Shown: positions 10,850-21,639 of the stretch, piece after piece
Numbering within the stretch: the stretch's first letter is position 1
How the letters are laid out: every line of letters starts with the position of its first letter
Assembly (NCBI GenBank): GCA_011109175.1
Contig: RDEW01000019.1
Coordinates: 310,413 to 374,412, forward strand
DNA length: 64,000 nt
Direction of reading: 5' to 3'
Source: Dicyema japonicum
Lineage: Eukaryota; Dicyemida; Rhombozoa; Dicyemidae
The notes under the pieces: generated by a model
Databases searched by the model: none
Told to the model about the DNA's origin: nothing
The model's input: only the letters and a program-made list of their open reading frames with translations
Translations under genes and position numbers: made by a program

Positions 10850-11420
10850 ATTCATGTGATTAGTTTTTTTTTTGAATTTTATGGAATTATAAAAATGCAA
10901 TCAACTATCGCGTCTACATTCATTAAGATAGTCTTGAACTATTCTGGATCAGATCAGTCTTCACTATTACGTTTTAAACGGATACCCTGTGTGTTGAGAG
11001 GGCAATAAAAAAGTTGAAAGCTGTAATGAGAAAAAAACAGAAATTTCACAGTGTGAAAAACTATATGATTGTGACTTTAACAAATAGTTACAGTTTTTTG
11101 TTTTAATAATAAGAGAGAGGACGAATGCATTTCTCTCAGATGTGAGCCTCGCGAAGGACTCTGCTTGAGGCAGAGGCTCGAAATGGCGGTAATCAGATCA
11201 GTGGAACGCCTTCGCAATCCTGGCTTCTACTAAAAATCTTAATGTTTTTTTTAAAATTGAAAATTTTTAAGTGCTATATTTTAAAATTTAACTGCTATAA
11301 AAAATTGCCCTACTAATCACCCTGTAAAAGATTTAGGAATATTAGATTTGGTGATAGTGGCTATCATCCGGGTTTGATTCTGAGTAAGAAATACAAGGAC
11401 CGATTGAATTAAAATGACAA
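10850..11420. other. unassigned, AT-rich with a small palindromic patch
   Basis: Mostly AT-rich. At about 11,143-11,180 a stem-like patch (ctcgcgaaggactctgcttg followed by aggcagaggctcg) could fold, but I cannot tie it to any class of RNA or element. Confidence 0.3.
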
Positions 11421-11425
11421 AAATG

Positions 11426-11830
11426 TTATGTTGTCCAATTTAGTCGTGTCCGACCCTTGGAGATCTCATGAACGAGGTTCTTCCACTCTTTCCGATCCGT
11501 TGCAATTTGGAGTAGCCTTGATATAGGCATTCCCGTGACGTCTTCCACCGAAGGTCTTCTCTTCCCAGTAATATTGCTCAGCATAATGGTTCTTTCCAAT
11601 AAATCAGAGCGGACAACATGCCCAAAGAACGCCAATCTGTGTTTTACGATTTTTCCCTCTAGCGAAATGTCAGTCTCTACCCGTTTGAGTACATTGATGG
11701 TTGTTACTTTGGAGGTCCAAGGGATTCTTAGTAACCTCCTCCAGCACCACAGCTCAAAAGCATTAATTCTTCGCCTATCCGCCTTTTTCAATGTCCATGA
11801 TTCTGCGCCGTACAAAAAAACCAAATGACA
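11426..11830 (-). mobile_element. LINE fragment, C-terminus (RTE/craniofacial-type)
   Basis: Clean minus-strand frame: YGAESWTLKKADRRRINAFE, LWCWRRLLRIPWTSKV, KIVKHRLAFFGHVVRSD, then IATDRKEWKNLVHE. This is the very widespread post-RT segment of RTE-like animal LINEs (YG.E.WT..K.D...I..FE.WC.RR.L.I.W). It is distinct in sequence from LINE-A above and less decayed: about 130 codons without a stop. The open frame continues to 12,067 but that part shows no similarity and is probably flanking DNA. Confidence 0.85.
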
Positions 11831-11834
11831 AAAA

Positions 11835-13200
11835 AACATGAATTTATTTAAAAACGGATATTTTTTTACTTTTAGGCTACGAATGTTTAAACTAACCAAA
11901 TTATGGAAAAAAATATGTGTTATGTTTACGACATCATACTGACCTGAGAAAAAATTTAGTCTACTTAAGCACATGATGAGTAAGAACGCAATAATTTGAA
12001 TATCTGAGAGAGAGGACGCCAGAGTAGTTCTTATTAATAGAATCCCAAATATATAGCATCTGGTCAAGTTTCAACAAGGTCAAGGCTCACATTAACATTT
12101 CTTTAGTTAAAAAATTACTGATTATAACGGGCCATGCTTCTAAGCAAGACGAAGATCAGGAGAAGGAAGTACCGAAGCATTTCGGAGGATCACTTATTTT
12201 TCATGTTTTTTCTTTAATGGTATTAATAGGATTAAAGCTGAAGACAATTGAAAATGGATATTTCCCCGTCGCTTAGTGCTTGGTAATTTTATATTTATAA
12301 ACTTTCTTCGTCAAAACATCTAACAATTTTTGCGATTCAGTCGCAAAGAGAGTTTTTCAAATCAACGTTTCAAAGTTTGATTAAAACGTTCTATCTCACT
12401 TTGAGACTGGTCTTCCATAAATAAAAATAGAGTACCTTTAAAGATTGCAGAGTAAAGCTTAAAATACCTATCTAATTTATAAGCTTAATAAATAGTGTCA
12501 TGGATAAGTGGAGAGTATAATTGAAAATAACAAGAGCGTTAGAGACCTCAACCCATAGAGGCAGAGCTTGCAAGGAGATAGCGTGCTGATGCAACTCTGC
12601 TTTGTGTATCGAATTTTTAAGTAGATTGCTCACCAGAACCATCACCAAATAACTTTATATGTAAAAGCACTCAGTCTCCTGCAGGAAAAATGCAGGCAGA
12701 TCTCCCAGGCACATGGCCATGAACGAAGTAGCTAGACGAGACTTTGGATACTGAGAACACCCTTCTATGCTCAAACCAGTCGGACTTTGCAGATTTGATC
12801 GAAGACGATTTGATGGGATGTCCATATTCCACTTTAAAGCCGGAAAACCTCTTGTCTAACATTTCACCGTACCCACACGTTCGCTTTTTGTGATCTAAAC
12901 AAAAGCGCCTCTGTAGACTGCCAAGCGATTTGGGGATAATCTATTACTGTTAACTCCATGTAGTTCCATATGTCATGACATAGGATTATATAGTTACTAT
13001 ATTCCACATTGGATACTCAAACAGATCATACATACAAGCACCTGTGCTCAAGAAAACCATTGAGAACGTCTCCTTGACGCCCATAACGCGAGTCCAGGAA
13101 GAGTCGACCAAAATGAGAGATACCACCTAATAGCCAAGTTGTTCTCCGATAATAAAAATAATAAAATTAAATAGACATAAAATAATAAATTAATCAAAAT
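11835..13200. other. unassigned region with possible exons on the minus strand
   Basis: No element is recognised. Around 12,671-12,900 (-) an open stretch (MLDKRFSGFKVEYGHPIKSS..., extendable upstream by HKKRTCGYGE) and around 13,030-13,110 (-) a second one (MGVKETFSMVFLSTGACMYD) look protein-like. With 20-27-nt introns being the rule here, these could be exons of one gene, but I cannot join them convincingly or name a family. Confidence 0.3.
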
Positions 13201-13206
13201 AACAAA

Positions 13207-13801
13207 TTATTTTTTGTGGCCATTTAAATCATAAGGAAAGTGATATTCCTCATTGTCATACTTTGGCATGTAATGCATGTAGTTAGTGTGACTCCCATAG
13301 TCAATCCTCTGAGGGTCATAGAAGTGATCGAGACCACCATATGGATTTGGAAAATAATCATTGATATCATAGTAGTCCATTGGGTATCCTTCATGATATG
13401 GGAAGACGTTTTGACTTGGGGGATAGCGAGACATTTCCATGTTATAGAGATAAGGGGGACAATGATTCATTTGTGGTTTTATAAATTCTGCCAATCTCTT
13501 AGCCAAGTCAATCTTCTTTCCAGAAAGGTTGATTCGGTTTTTAAGCTCAGTCTTGATATCCTCCAATTTCCAGTTTATCATCAGTTCCCTGATTACTCCC
13601 ACGTTGTCCTTGTTGCCTGAGAAATCACTTGGCAGACCTATAACCCATTAATCCTCAACTTACTGAGCTTTTGACATCTGGCTTTTGAGTTGTCAACGAC
13701 AGGCTCGTAAAAGTAGACTTTGGTGTCCTGAAATGAAAATTGGAGCATACATGGCTTTTGGTTTTGATATATTTAGGTTTGGTCCTTACCAACTTCTTCA
13801 T
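13207..13801 (-). CDS. SAP-domain protein with tyrosine/proline-rich tail
   Basis: Three exons by my reading: ATG at 13801 (MKKL), then DTKVYFYEPVVDNSKARC... after an intron of about 62 nt, then a 26-nt intron and LPSDFSGNKDNVGVIRELMI into the long last exon. Residues KLEDIKTELKNRINLSGKK plus IDLAKRLAEF match the SAP motif (helix-turn-helix, K..dL...L..r.L...GkK.dLi.RL), a DNA/RNA-binding fold of nuclear proteins. The C-terminal 80 residues are rich in Tyr, Pro, Asp and His (PMDYYDINDYFPNPYGGLDH), a low-complexity composition. No specific orthologue recognised. Confidence 0.65.
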
Positions 13802-13819
13802 ATGTGCTACCACTAGATT

Positions 13820-13995
13820 TTCACGTTATATTATTCATTTTCCTTTTATAGAGATAATCAGAAAAAAGACGGGAAGGAAATTTAAACGTATTTATTTAAT
13901 CAAATTAATTTTTAGTTAATTAATTAAAATTATTATTTACTCATTTTATACCAAAAATATTTAAAATATCAAAATATGGACAACAGTTTATATTT
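13820..13995. other. AT-rich spacer, probable promoter side of SAP gene
   Basis: Very AT-rich sequence upstream of the minus-strand SAP gene. No defined element. Confidence 0.35.
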
Positions 13996-14929
13996 TTTCA
14001 CTTGGAAGCTTATTGGGTCAACTCTGTATTCAGTTATTTTGGAAGTCGATCGGAGCTTCATTCCTTTATCCTCATAGAAGTTTTAACACGAGGTAACCTG
14101 ACACGTCTTGGCACTCATCAAAAACGAGATGCTTTGAAGAATGACCGGAAGCAATTTGAGGACTCTGTAACATCTCTACGTTTCCTCAATTCAGGAATAT
14201 CGCATTTGAGTTAACCATAGACACACGTGGAACTGTCTCGTTGGAGACTATGCCATGAACATTTTTGTGCCACCTACTGGAAAAAGCTAAGAATTATCAA
14301 CAGTCTTGTTAACGAGAATGACAGCGGAGAATCTCTCAGTCCCTTACAGTCAACTTATAATCACGTGGATGCCACAAGTCACAAGAACTTGGATCGTTCT
14401 ATAAGGATGGAGTACTGCAACGAAAATGAAGAGGGACTGGATAAAACCTATGGAGTCTACAGCTTACTATTACACCCAGCTGACTCAAAACACTATGGAC
14501 TGGGCTTCGAGAATCCACAACCACTGGCGACTCAACAATAGAAAACAGGAGATCCCCGCTAGTCTAGAGCGCTCATCACAAGAATGAACTTATATGTTCC
14601 ACACAGCGGAAGAATGTTTCATGACATCGAAGAACTTGACGTGTTCTACTCTGAACTTACAAATCATACACGGTTACGTCTTTATTGATTTTCATCCCTG
14701 GAGATCGACATGAGGACAGAGTGGAAATCACAACAAAGGTACCAGAGACTTCCCAGGAGATGCATTTATCAATTTTGCAAGACGTCCAATCTTCTCTTAT
14801 GTAACACAGTATTCCGACACTCCGCACGACACATAACTTGATTACATCATCTCCCATCACTAAGATAAATGCCTACTATGTGACTCGCGGTACATGGTGG
14901 AGCTACTACAGAAAGTGATATTATTAGGC

Positions 14930-15355
14930 TTTTTGGTAAGCCCAGCACAAACACTCATAGCTAATTAATCCAAGGAAGGAACCCAAGGGAGAACATTTGC
15001 TTGTGCCGACCAAATACATCTTCCAATAGTACATTACAGGCTTCCGCTTCAGAAGAGAGGTGGAAAAGTAGGTCCGCCCTCTTCCATTTTCATCACACGT
15101 ACTACCGTCGCGGATATCACTTTATTCTTCGGCGGAATAGTTTTATAATGTAATCTTCACCAGAGGATTTGGTCATGGAGAAGGTAAGAAGATCCCTTTC
15201 AACTACTGTGTCGTACCAGAAGGACTCGTCGCCTTACGGATGGATCTGTTTGACAAGTATTGACCATCGTTGAAAACTCCACTTTTCGGATTCGAACCCA
15301 CGACCTTCAGATCCGACGTCATCAGACGTTACGTTCTGTCAGAAGCCACAGAAAG
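14930..15355 (-). repeat. tRNA-derived SINE-like repeat (family S2), copy 2
   Basis: Reverse complement of the unit at 6850-7295. The box-B-like sequence appears as ggattcgaaccc at about 15,291. It is inserted in the endonuclease region of the LINE-A copy around it. The short plus-strand frame reading MKTPLFGFEPTTFRSD is the complement of the tRNA-like head, not a gene. Confidence 0.65.
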
Positions 15356-16748
15356 TGATCACAGTATTATCTCGGCTAGGGTTGATCTCAAAAAATGCTT
15401 AATTCAGCAAAAAAGAGAGAAATCCTCTCAAGAAGATATCCAAGTAATGAGCTATGCTTCTCTCTTAAAAACCGAAGGACTATCAACACTTTCTCGATAA
15501 CTCTTCAACCTTCGACCTCCTGGACCAATTTTATGAAGGTGATCCATCACGAAGAAAAATCTCGGAATCCGGCCACGTCAACAACAAAAATCGTCAAAAA
15601 CATTCAAATCGTGGCCAAAAGCATGAAATCTGTCAGGTCATCGCGAATACAACCGACGAGCCATACGTAATAAAATGCAGAATAGGAAAGTTGAACAGCT
15701 TGCATCTGATAATCAAGATTGGAAGATATTGGAAATCGAAAAACATAAGAACACTGCCTGATGCTCGCTGTTACCATAGGACTCGAAAAGGCAATAATCT
15801 GAGAATTCATGTTCAGAATGGAAGGGGGATAACCCGCTACAATTTCATAAATCATTGCTGACTACTTTGAGAGTCAATTCTATATTGAGATGATCGAGCA
15901 GTTCTTTGAGGAAAAGAAACCTCTCAGTACAAAATCACTTCATAGAAATCAGGACAAAAAAGATGAAGAACAGTCATGCTGCGTGACCCTACGGCATCCG
16001 TTCGGAACTGCTGAAATATGGATCAGAGAGTTTCTTTACCATAATCGCAAACATACTAAACAACGTGAATTCGACATTCCCACAGGGAAAATGATTCTTC
16101 CTATTCAAAAACCTAACAAGAGAGATGGCATACTAGAAAATCTACCCCCAGTCATTGATTATTTTAGAACATGTGCCAACTGTATCAATACCTCTCTCTG
16201 TGTCAATGTGGATTCAGAAATGGAAGATCAATAGAGGATGCAACAGTGGCGCAGTGAAATTTGTCAGATTCAAGTGCGCCACGAAATGCTTGGAATATCA
16301 CCCTTTCAGCACTATCCGCCGCGAGAACTTATAGAAATTCTATCTACCTTCCTTGACCAAGATTCAATACGCATGACACGTGTATTATTAGCCGACAATG
16401 GCTGAAATTAGGGAACGAGTTAGAAACCAATGTGGGAACATCTAAGGTGACTCACTATCGACGTTGCTCTTCGTTGTCTTCTTAGAGACGGCACTCTGTG
16501 ACCACAACCTCCGAAATATTGTATGAACAATGTGACTTTATATCAGATGATGAAACAGCCATGAGACTCTCGCTCAGGCCCCGGAAGCATTACAAAAATG
16601 TCTCCATTTGTATATTAAAAAACGGTGAAAATCAGCAGATTTGACACCAGAATAAATGAATTCTGGGGACACATCAAAAAGCTGGTTCTATATTGGGTGA
16701 CAGTGAAGACATCGTACGACGAAAAGTTCGGCAAAGAAAGCCATAAAC

Positions 16749-17218
16749 CAGGGGTTCCCAACCTGTGGTGCGAGATTTTAAAAAATTTATAGTTAATTTT
16801 TTTGCAGTTCAGTAGTAAAAAATGTATCCACGATTATTTCAAACGGCTTCATATGAACTAATTCCATTTGCAACGACATACTTGTGTATATCAGGATTCA
16901 GCTCTCTTTTGGCGATTAAAAATAAATACGTAAATCGCCTGAATCCAGAACATTCGGATTGCGACTAGCAACAAAATCCCGAGATTCGACAAAAACATTA
17001 AAAACAAGAACAAAAAACCATTAATTGTTTACTTTTGTTTTCTTTATTTTTGTTAATTTAAAGTTTATTGTGTTTGATTGTTAATTTTTTTATTTTTTTA
17101 TGGATTAGCAAACTTTCGGTTAAATAAAAATAATATAAATTGAAAATGTTTTTGTGGGTGCGAGAGTTTATGAAAAAAGATTAAGGGGTGCAAGCTCAAA
17201 AAAGGTAGGGAAACCATG
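16749..17218 (+). mobile_element. deleted hAT element inside LINE-A
   Basis: The left end CAGGGGTTCCCAACCTGTGG and the right end aggtagggaaaccatg are imperfect inverted repeats typical of ZBED/Charlie-type hAT elements. The flanks ccataaac (16741-16748) and tcctaaac (17219-17226) agree at 6 of 8 bases, a decayed 8-bp target duplication. Inside, TTYLCISGFSSLLAIKNKY is the hAT C-terminal dimerisation domain; the rest of the transposase is deleted. At 470 bp it is a MITE-like derivative. The LINE text resumes after it. Confidence 0.8.
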
Positions 17219-17495
17219 TCCTAAACACTGTACGAAGAGACTGCATAAGAAAATGCTCAACATCCATCGACTCTGTAACCGATTCTATAGCTCGTGAAAC
17301 CTACGCTCGCATATAACTGTTATACTTGGAAGATATCAAACCAAGAATTGGACATGCTAGAATCTTTTTATCGAAAGCGAATAAGAATAATTCACAAAAA
17401 CAATTTATTAACGGTTGATTTTTGGTTTTCTGGAGGTATATCTGAGTCCTACCATAAGCCTTGGACTCTACACCCTTCCTTCTTTTTTAATTTTC

Positions 17496-18050
17496 TCAAA
17501 ACATTTCTCCCAGTTTTATGTATGTGTTCTGGATCTTTGATCTCCTCCTGGAACAGTTGATCCGATCATCTACAATCCTGCTAATTGGTACTAGCAGATT
17601 GTCTTCGTCCTCGCTTATACAGTCTCTTAGTTTCCGATATGGACAGGGTCCACATACTCGAGTCTTTCGCAGGGACACTGTTTCAGTCGCCTCTATCATA
17701 ATTTCTAGGTTTCTAGGCAGAATTTCCATTCGGGAATATTTCCTTAGTAGGTTTGCTGCCTTCACTTGAATGTTGCATATTTTGTCCAAATTCGTTGCAG
17801 AAAGTTAGATCCCAAGACATTACATGCGTATCCTATTGTATCCTCGATTAACTGTTTGTAAATGACCTAAGTCAATAACTACATGTTTTGTAAAGGTAAG
17901 AAGGTGTCAAAGGTAACTCCCATGATTTTCTGTTATTTGTTTTGGGGGATATTCTTCCCATCCAGTGTGGCGTCAATTGATACTTTCCCTAGTCTTCTGT
18001 TTGGTGTGAATAGGGTCAACACCGACTTCTCTGGGCTAGCAGTCAATTGA
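17496..18050 (-). mobile_element. LINE-B (Jockey-like) C-terminal fragment
   Basis: On the minus strand broken frames give an IMGVTFDTF-like stretch (about 17,930), LYKQLIEDTIGYACNVLGSN (about 17,820), then DKICNIQVKAANLLRKYSRM and EILPRNLEIMIEATETVSLR. It matches the thumb and C-terminus of the larger copy at 46,217 (LYKQYVEPTIGYACAAWGSN, LTKIQDIQSRAKNY), showing the two are the same family, called LINE-B here. Confidence 0.75.
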
Positions 18051-18099
18051 TTTTACGTGGAATGATGTCGTGAAATGAGCACTGGAGTCTACCAGAGAC

Positions 18100-18430
18100 C
18101 CTTCCATTCTGGAACCAGGTAGCCTGGGCAGGCGTGACAGAAACTGGTCGTACGGAATAACAATCTTTCCGTTCGAGAAAGGATTCCGTTTATTTGGGAT
18201 GCAACATTTGTCGACTCTGTCTCCCATCAAAATCATCGGGAGCGCAGTAAAGGCACTTTCAATCGCAGAGAAAACAGAAAGATTAAGGAAAGCAAGTACA
18301 GAGGACCGTTATACTTTTAGCACCACTGCTGTTGACACGACTAGCGAGATTAGCAGCAAGTTCCTTCTTCAAGAAACTGGGACGTATTGCTTCACTCAGA
18401 AGTCATGATGGCCGTTAAATGCGATGGATT
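18100..18430 (+). mobile_element. LINE-C fragment, C-terminal domain
   Basis: Overlapping frames read FPFEKGFRLF with WDATFVDSVS, then IAE-KTERLRKAS and EDRYTFSTTAVDTTSEIS. This follows the conserved end of a LINE ORF lineage common in marine invertebrates (W..G..L.WD.T.VDT.A...., ....KY..L...Y.F.P.A.ETLG). A piece of the preceding segment of this lineage is at 35,490-35,830. I call the lineage from memory of its pattern, not from a search. Confidence 0.55.
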
Positions 18431-18479
18431 ATCTAGTTGATCCTTATAGCATTCACAAGGGCATCAAGTCTTGGTGAAT

Positions 18480-18625
18480 AAAATAATAAAATGAAAAAAA
18501 TCCAAAACCACAGTAATACCAAATTAACTAATCACGTAATCCCGGCACGCTCCGAAAAAGACTTCAGCTTGGTACGAGGGCATACAAGTATGCATCAGTC
18601 ATATAACTTGTTCCCCATAGTACTT
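18480..18625 (-). repeat. LINE 3'-tail module, truncated copy
   Basis: The plus strand reads accacagtaataccaaatta and taatcccggc, the complement of the tail (gggatcacctagttagt...tttcttggtggt) found at the 3' end of LINE-B copies. No LINE coding sequence is attached. Confidence 0.45.
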
Positions 18626-18716
18626 AGTTCTTACGTATTTAAAATTATCATCACTAAAAACTTTAACTTAAAAAATGTAGTTATTAATAATAAAAACAAC
18701 CAAAAATAATTAAAAA

Positions 18717-20136
18717 TCAATCAAAACAAGAATTAACAGCATCAAAAAACTTTGTAGCATCCTCCTCATTAGTAAAGCTAAGTAAAGTGGACTTTAACTG
18801 TCCCTCCAATGTACTAACAAAAACACTCTTTTACTACTCTTCATCTCCATCTTTGACTTACTAGACAGCACTGTGTTCAGTAATAGTAAGCCAGTCGCAG
18901 CTTCTGTTCTCATAAATACGTGACTTTGACCATTCTTTTGCACATACACTTTCCCCACACCTTTCTTCGTCCAATTTGAATCCTCAAGGAAATACAGTAC
19001 ACATTGCCCGGAAAAGATAGATTCCTCAGAGTCAGGATCTTCAATTACCACATTATCTGGGATATCATCAAAATCATCCTCCTTCACCGGTTGTTGTAGG
19101 TTGGCAAATGGATTCACATACGGCACTTCTGGTAGCTTATAAGATGAATTCCCCAAACTGAATGGATTAGAGTCACACGTGGATGGTTGACCGAATGGAT
19201 TAGTCGATTGTATAGATGTAAGTGGTGAACCAAATGGATTAGTTGATTGAATAGATGTCAGTGGTGACCCAAATAGATTAGTCGATTGAAGAGACATGGA
19301 TGGTTGTGAGGGTAATGAAAATATATTAGTGCCTAGAGGTGGAGTGGTGGGAATAGAAAAGGGAGTACTAAAAGAAGGTAATTTCTGAAATGACGAGGTG
19401 GGTAGGGCCGATAAAAATGGAATGCTTGTATTTGAGGTCACATTCTCTAAGGTCTTGTTAGTTGTGAGAGGGGGAGTACATTCGGTGGTGATTTTGTCAC
19501 AATTGACTGATAATGGCATGACAACAGAAGGCTTTTCATGGTTAATATTTGGGGACATTTTGGGTACCTCGATATTTGAAGTGGTGGAGGCATTGAAGAG
19601 CTCGTTTAGGGCCAATTTCCCTCTGGTTATCTTCGGTTGTTCCATACTTGGAGTATCAACCACGTGCTGATGATCTGAAGGAAGGGTACGAGAGAAATCC
19701 CTTTCAATACTGTCAAAATGTCTGATGTAATCACGGAGAGTTGGTCGGAGATCGACGGGAGTGGTTTCTGAGTAGTACAACTTGAGGGAGTTAATAAAGT
19801 CGGCGTTCAGTTTTTTCACACGTGCAATCATTCCCTCCTTTTTGGACGAATTGTCGGCTTTTGGAGTTATCTCCTGAATAGGGGGATCTGGGGTTTTCAT
19901 GGATTGTTTAGAGAAATTGAATCCCGAGAAGTTCTTGAATGAATTCGCTTCGGAATTTGACGGTGTAATGGCGAATCTTCTCACTGCTTTGTAAATCTTC
20001 CTCTCCTTAGGAGGTTCGGGATCTGAATCTTCGCTGAGCTGTTCCTCTACTTCCTATGAATCATATTTTAGTAATATACTTCACAATCAGGGTCGACTCC
20101 TCTTACAAGCTCACTTTTAGCTTTCCTCTTTGGCAT
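18717..20136 (-). CDS. NUP50: NUP50-like nucleoporin
   Basis: Three exons: 20080-20136 (MPKRKAKSELVRGVDPDCE), a 26-nt intron (20054-20079), 18827-20053, a 23-nt intron (18804-18826), and 18717-18803. The MPKRKA start matches the conserved NUP50/Nup2 N-terminus that contacts importin alpha. The middle carries FG-type repeats (SLQSTNLFGSPLTSIQSTN, then NPFG twice and NPFSLG). The C-terminus from DPDSEESIFSGQCVLYF through GVGKVYVQKNGQSHVFMRTE and TNEEDATKFFDAVN is a RanBP1-type Ran-binding domain. In other animals NUP50 sits on the nuclear basket and helps disassemble import complexes. The full protein is about 455 residues, near the vertebrate length, with no frame break. Confidence 0.92.
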
Positions 20137-20139
20137 AGA

Positions 20140-20340
20140 CACAAAGTAAGTGGGGTTATTTATTTATTTTTAAATTTAATTCTTATTTTCATAATTTTTT
20201 AATATAGTAAAAATGGTTAAATTTCAACGAATTATTCTAAAAATATAGTTTTTATCAAATTTTAATATACTCAAAATTGTTAATATAGTTTTATCGTGGT
20301 TAAGCAAAACAATTGATTGCGGACAGTGATAAAATGGTCA
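20140..20340. other. AT-rich region upstream of NUP50
   Basis: Extremely AT-rich, presumed promoter side of the minus-strand NUP50 gene. No defined motif. Confidence 0.4.
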
Positions 20341-20349
20341 CATAATGGC

Positions 20350-20985
20350 CGCCCTGATTGCGTGGCTATTCCCTTTCAGGATGGAAAAAGAAAATTGCTC
20401 AAATAACCAACAGCGCGCACGGGATCTCCTGATCGTGTAGAAATCCGATTCACTATACGATTCAAGAATTTTAGCGTCACAGACGCAAGGGAACCAGATG
20501 TCTGAACGACGAGTGGTACTGTACTTTGCCTGTTTCAACTATCTGTTTTTTTCAGCGGGGTTAATTATAGTAAAATGGTACTGTAATATTGCGATAACCA
20601 ATGCCGGACAAAATCCAGATGGTTCCAGATTTCAATCACGTTGCTGTCATTCTGGTGAAGACTCCATGCATCTACGGTGTTTCATGGACTGACGCACCAT
20701 ATCTCTTATTCCTTGATTAAAATCAAATTAAAAATTTTTCAAAGACCAAGAGTAACCAAACTAACTAACTCCTTGATCCTGACTCGTTCCAGTGTTCCAG
20801 AACACGTGGCAGGTAACGACATTGTACCCCAAGGAAGAATAGTTGGATCCTCTTGATGCCGACCAGGCATTGAGCGTTTCCTCAGTAAGGTGGATCCAAT
20901 GACACCATCGGAGGGTAAGAAAATAATTTTTGTCCAACTAGCAACATAGCACCACGCAGGCGGACAGCCATTTGATTGATTAATT
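20350..20985 (-). repeat. composite dispersed repeat, copy 2, split by a SINE
   Basis: Blocks 20,357-20,475 and 20,735-20,985 match the two halves of the repeat at 508-835. Between them lies 20,560-20,725, a decayed S1 SINE (body text catgcatctacggtgtttca as in the intact SINE at 10,123). On the minus strand block two ends with ggatcaaggagttagttagt then ttggttactcttggtctttg, the tail module shared with LINEs. Confidence 0.6.
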
Positions 20986-20989
20986 AACT

Positions 20990-21635
20990 GTTCTTTCCTT
21001 CTTAAATGAAGTTTGTGTCTCCTAAAGTATGAGTAATGGAAACATTACTATTTCTAGGCGGAAGGGTTAAACTGATTATCGCAGAACATTCATGAGAAGA
21101 TTAGTGCAAAGAGGAGTTTGGAATAATATTCCCGGTTTGATTTTAAGTGAATATTTTTTATTACCCTCGAGGAATTAACTTTCAACTCTTCCTTACCCCT
21201 TCTCCACATCTGAGTTAGTAGTCTTTCCACTTCCCACATCCACTCTGATGCTTTCGAAACTTCAGTTCACAAGTTGGTTGGAAGCAGAGGTATAAGAACA
21301 TAGACTATCCGAGAAATGGGAGTTGGGTGCCCAGGTTTGGGGGTTAAAAGAGTACAGTATGGTTAAAAAAGCGTCGTTTGAGTCCATGATGTTGCCCCAC
21401 CTCATCGCAAGAGGAGAGCAAGATGCTACGCCATCCAAGTCTCGGTGTTTAAGAATATATAGAGATTGCAAGTCTTTCAACACTACGTTCCATAATTTTT
21501 AACACAAATATTGTGATAAGTTGAGATGGCTTCTTTTGTGTCTGCAGAGGAATTCTATCGGCCAAGGATGTTTAACCAAAATTCTATATTATTTTGATCT
21601 GATTTGTTTTTTGAGGTTTAGGTCGTGATATTCAA
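20990..21635. other. unassigned, possible remnant frame on minus strand
   Basis: A 73-codon minus-strand frame (21262-21483, reading MLKDLQSLYILKHRDLDGVA...) has no recognised relatives. A stretch near 21,262 (cagttcacaagttggttgga) resembles 45,650-45,670, so part of this may be a dispersed repeat. Confidence 0.25.
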
Positions 21636-21639
21636 AGTA

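Larger units (their letters stand above)
14000..17440 (+). mobile_element. near full-length, heavily decayed LINE-A with two nested insertions
   Basis: Pieces appear in LINE order. Endonuclease: KTYGVYSLLLHPADSKHYGL (about 14,440-14,510), VPHSGRMFHDIEELDVFY (14,600-14,655), LLLCNTVFRHSARH (about 14,800). The end of the endonuclease (TESDHSIISARVDLKK, 15,345-15,390) lies beyond an inserted S2 repeat (14,930-15,355). Reverse transcriptase: QCGFRNGRSIEDATVA (about 16,200), an altered YADD region reading CDFISDDETAMRLSL (16,530), then the family mark GSILGDSEDIVRRKVRQRKP (about 16,690-16,750). A hAT element (16,749-17,218) follows; beyond it the LINE resumes with MKPTLAYNCYTWKISNQELD. Every part is frame-broken. 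Confidence 0.72.
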
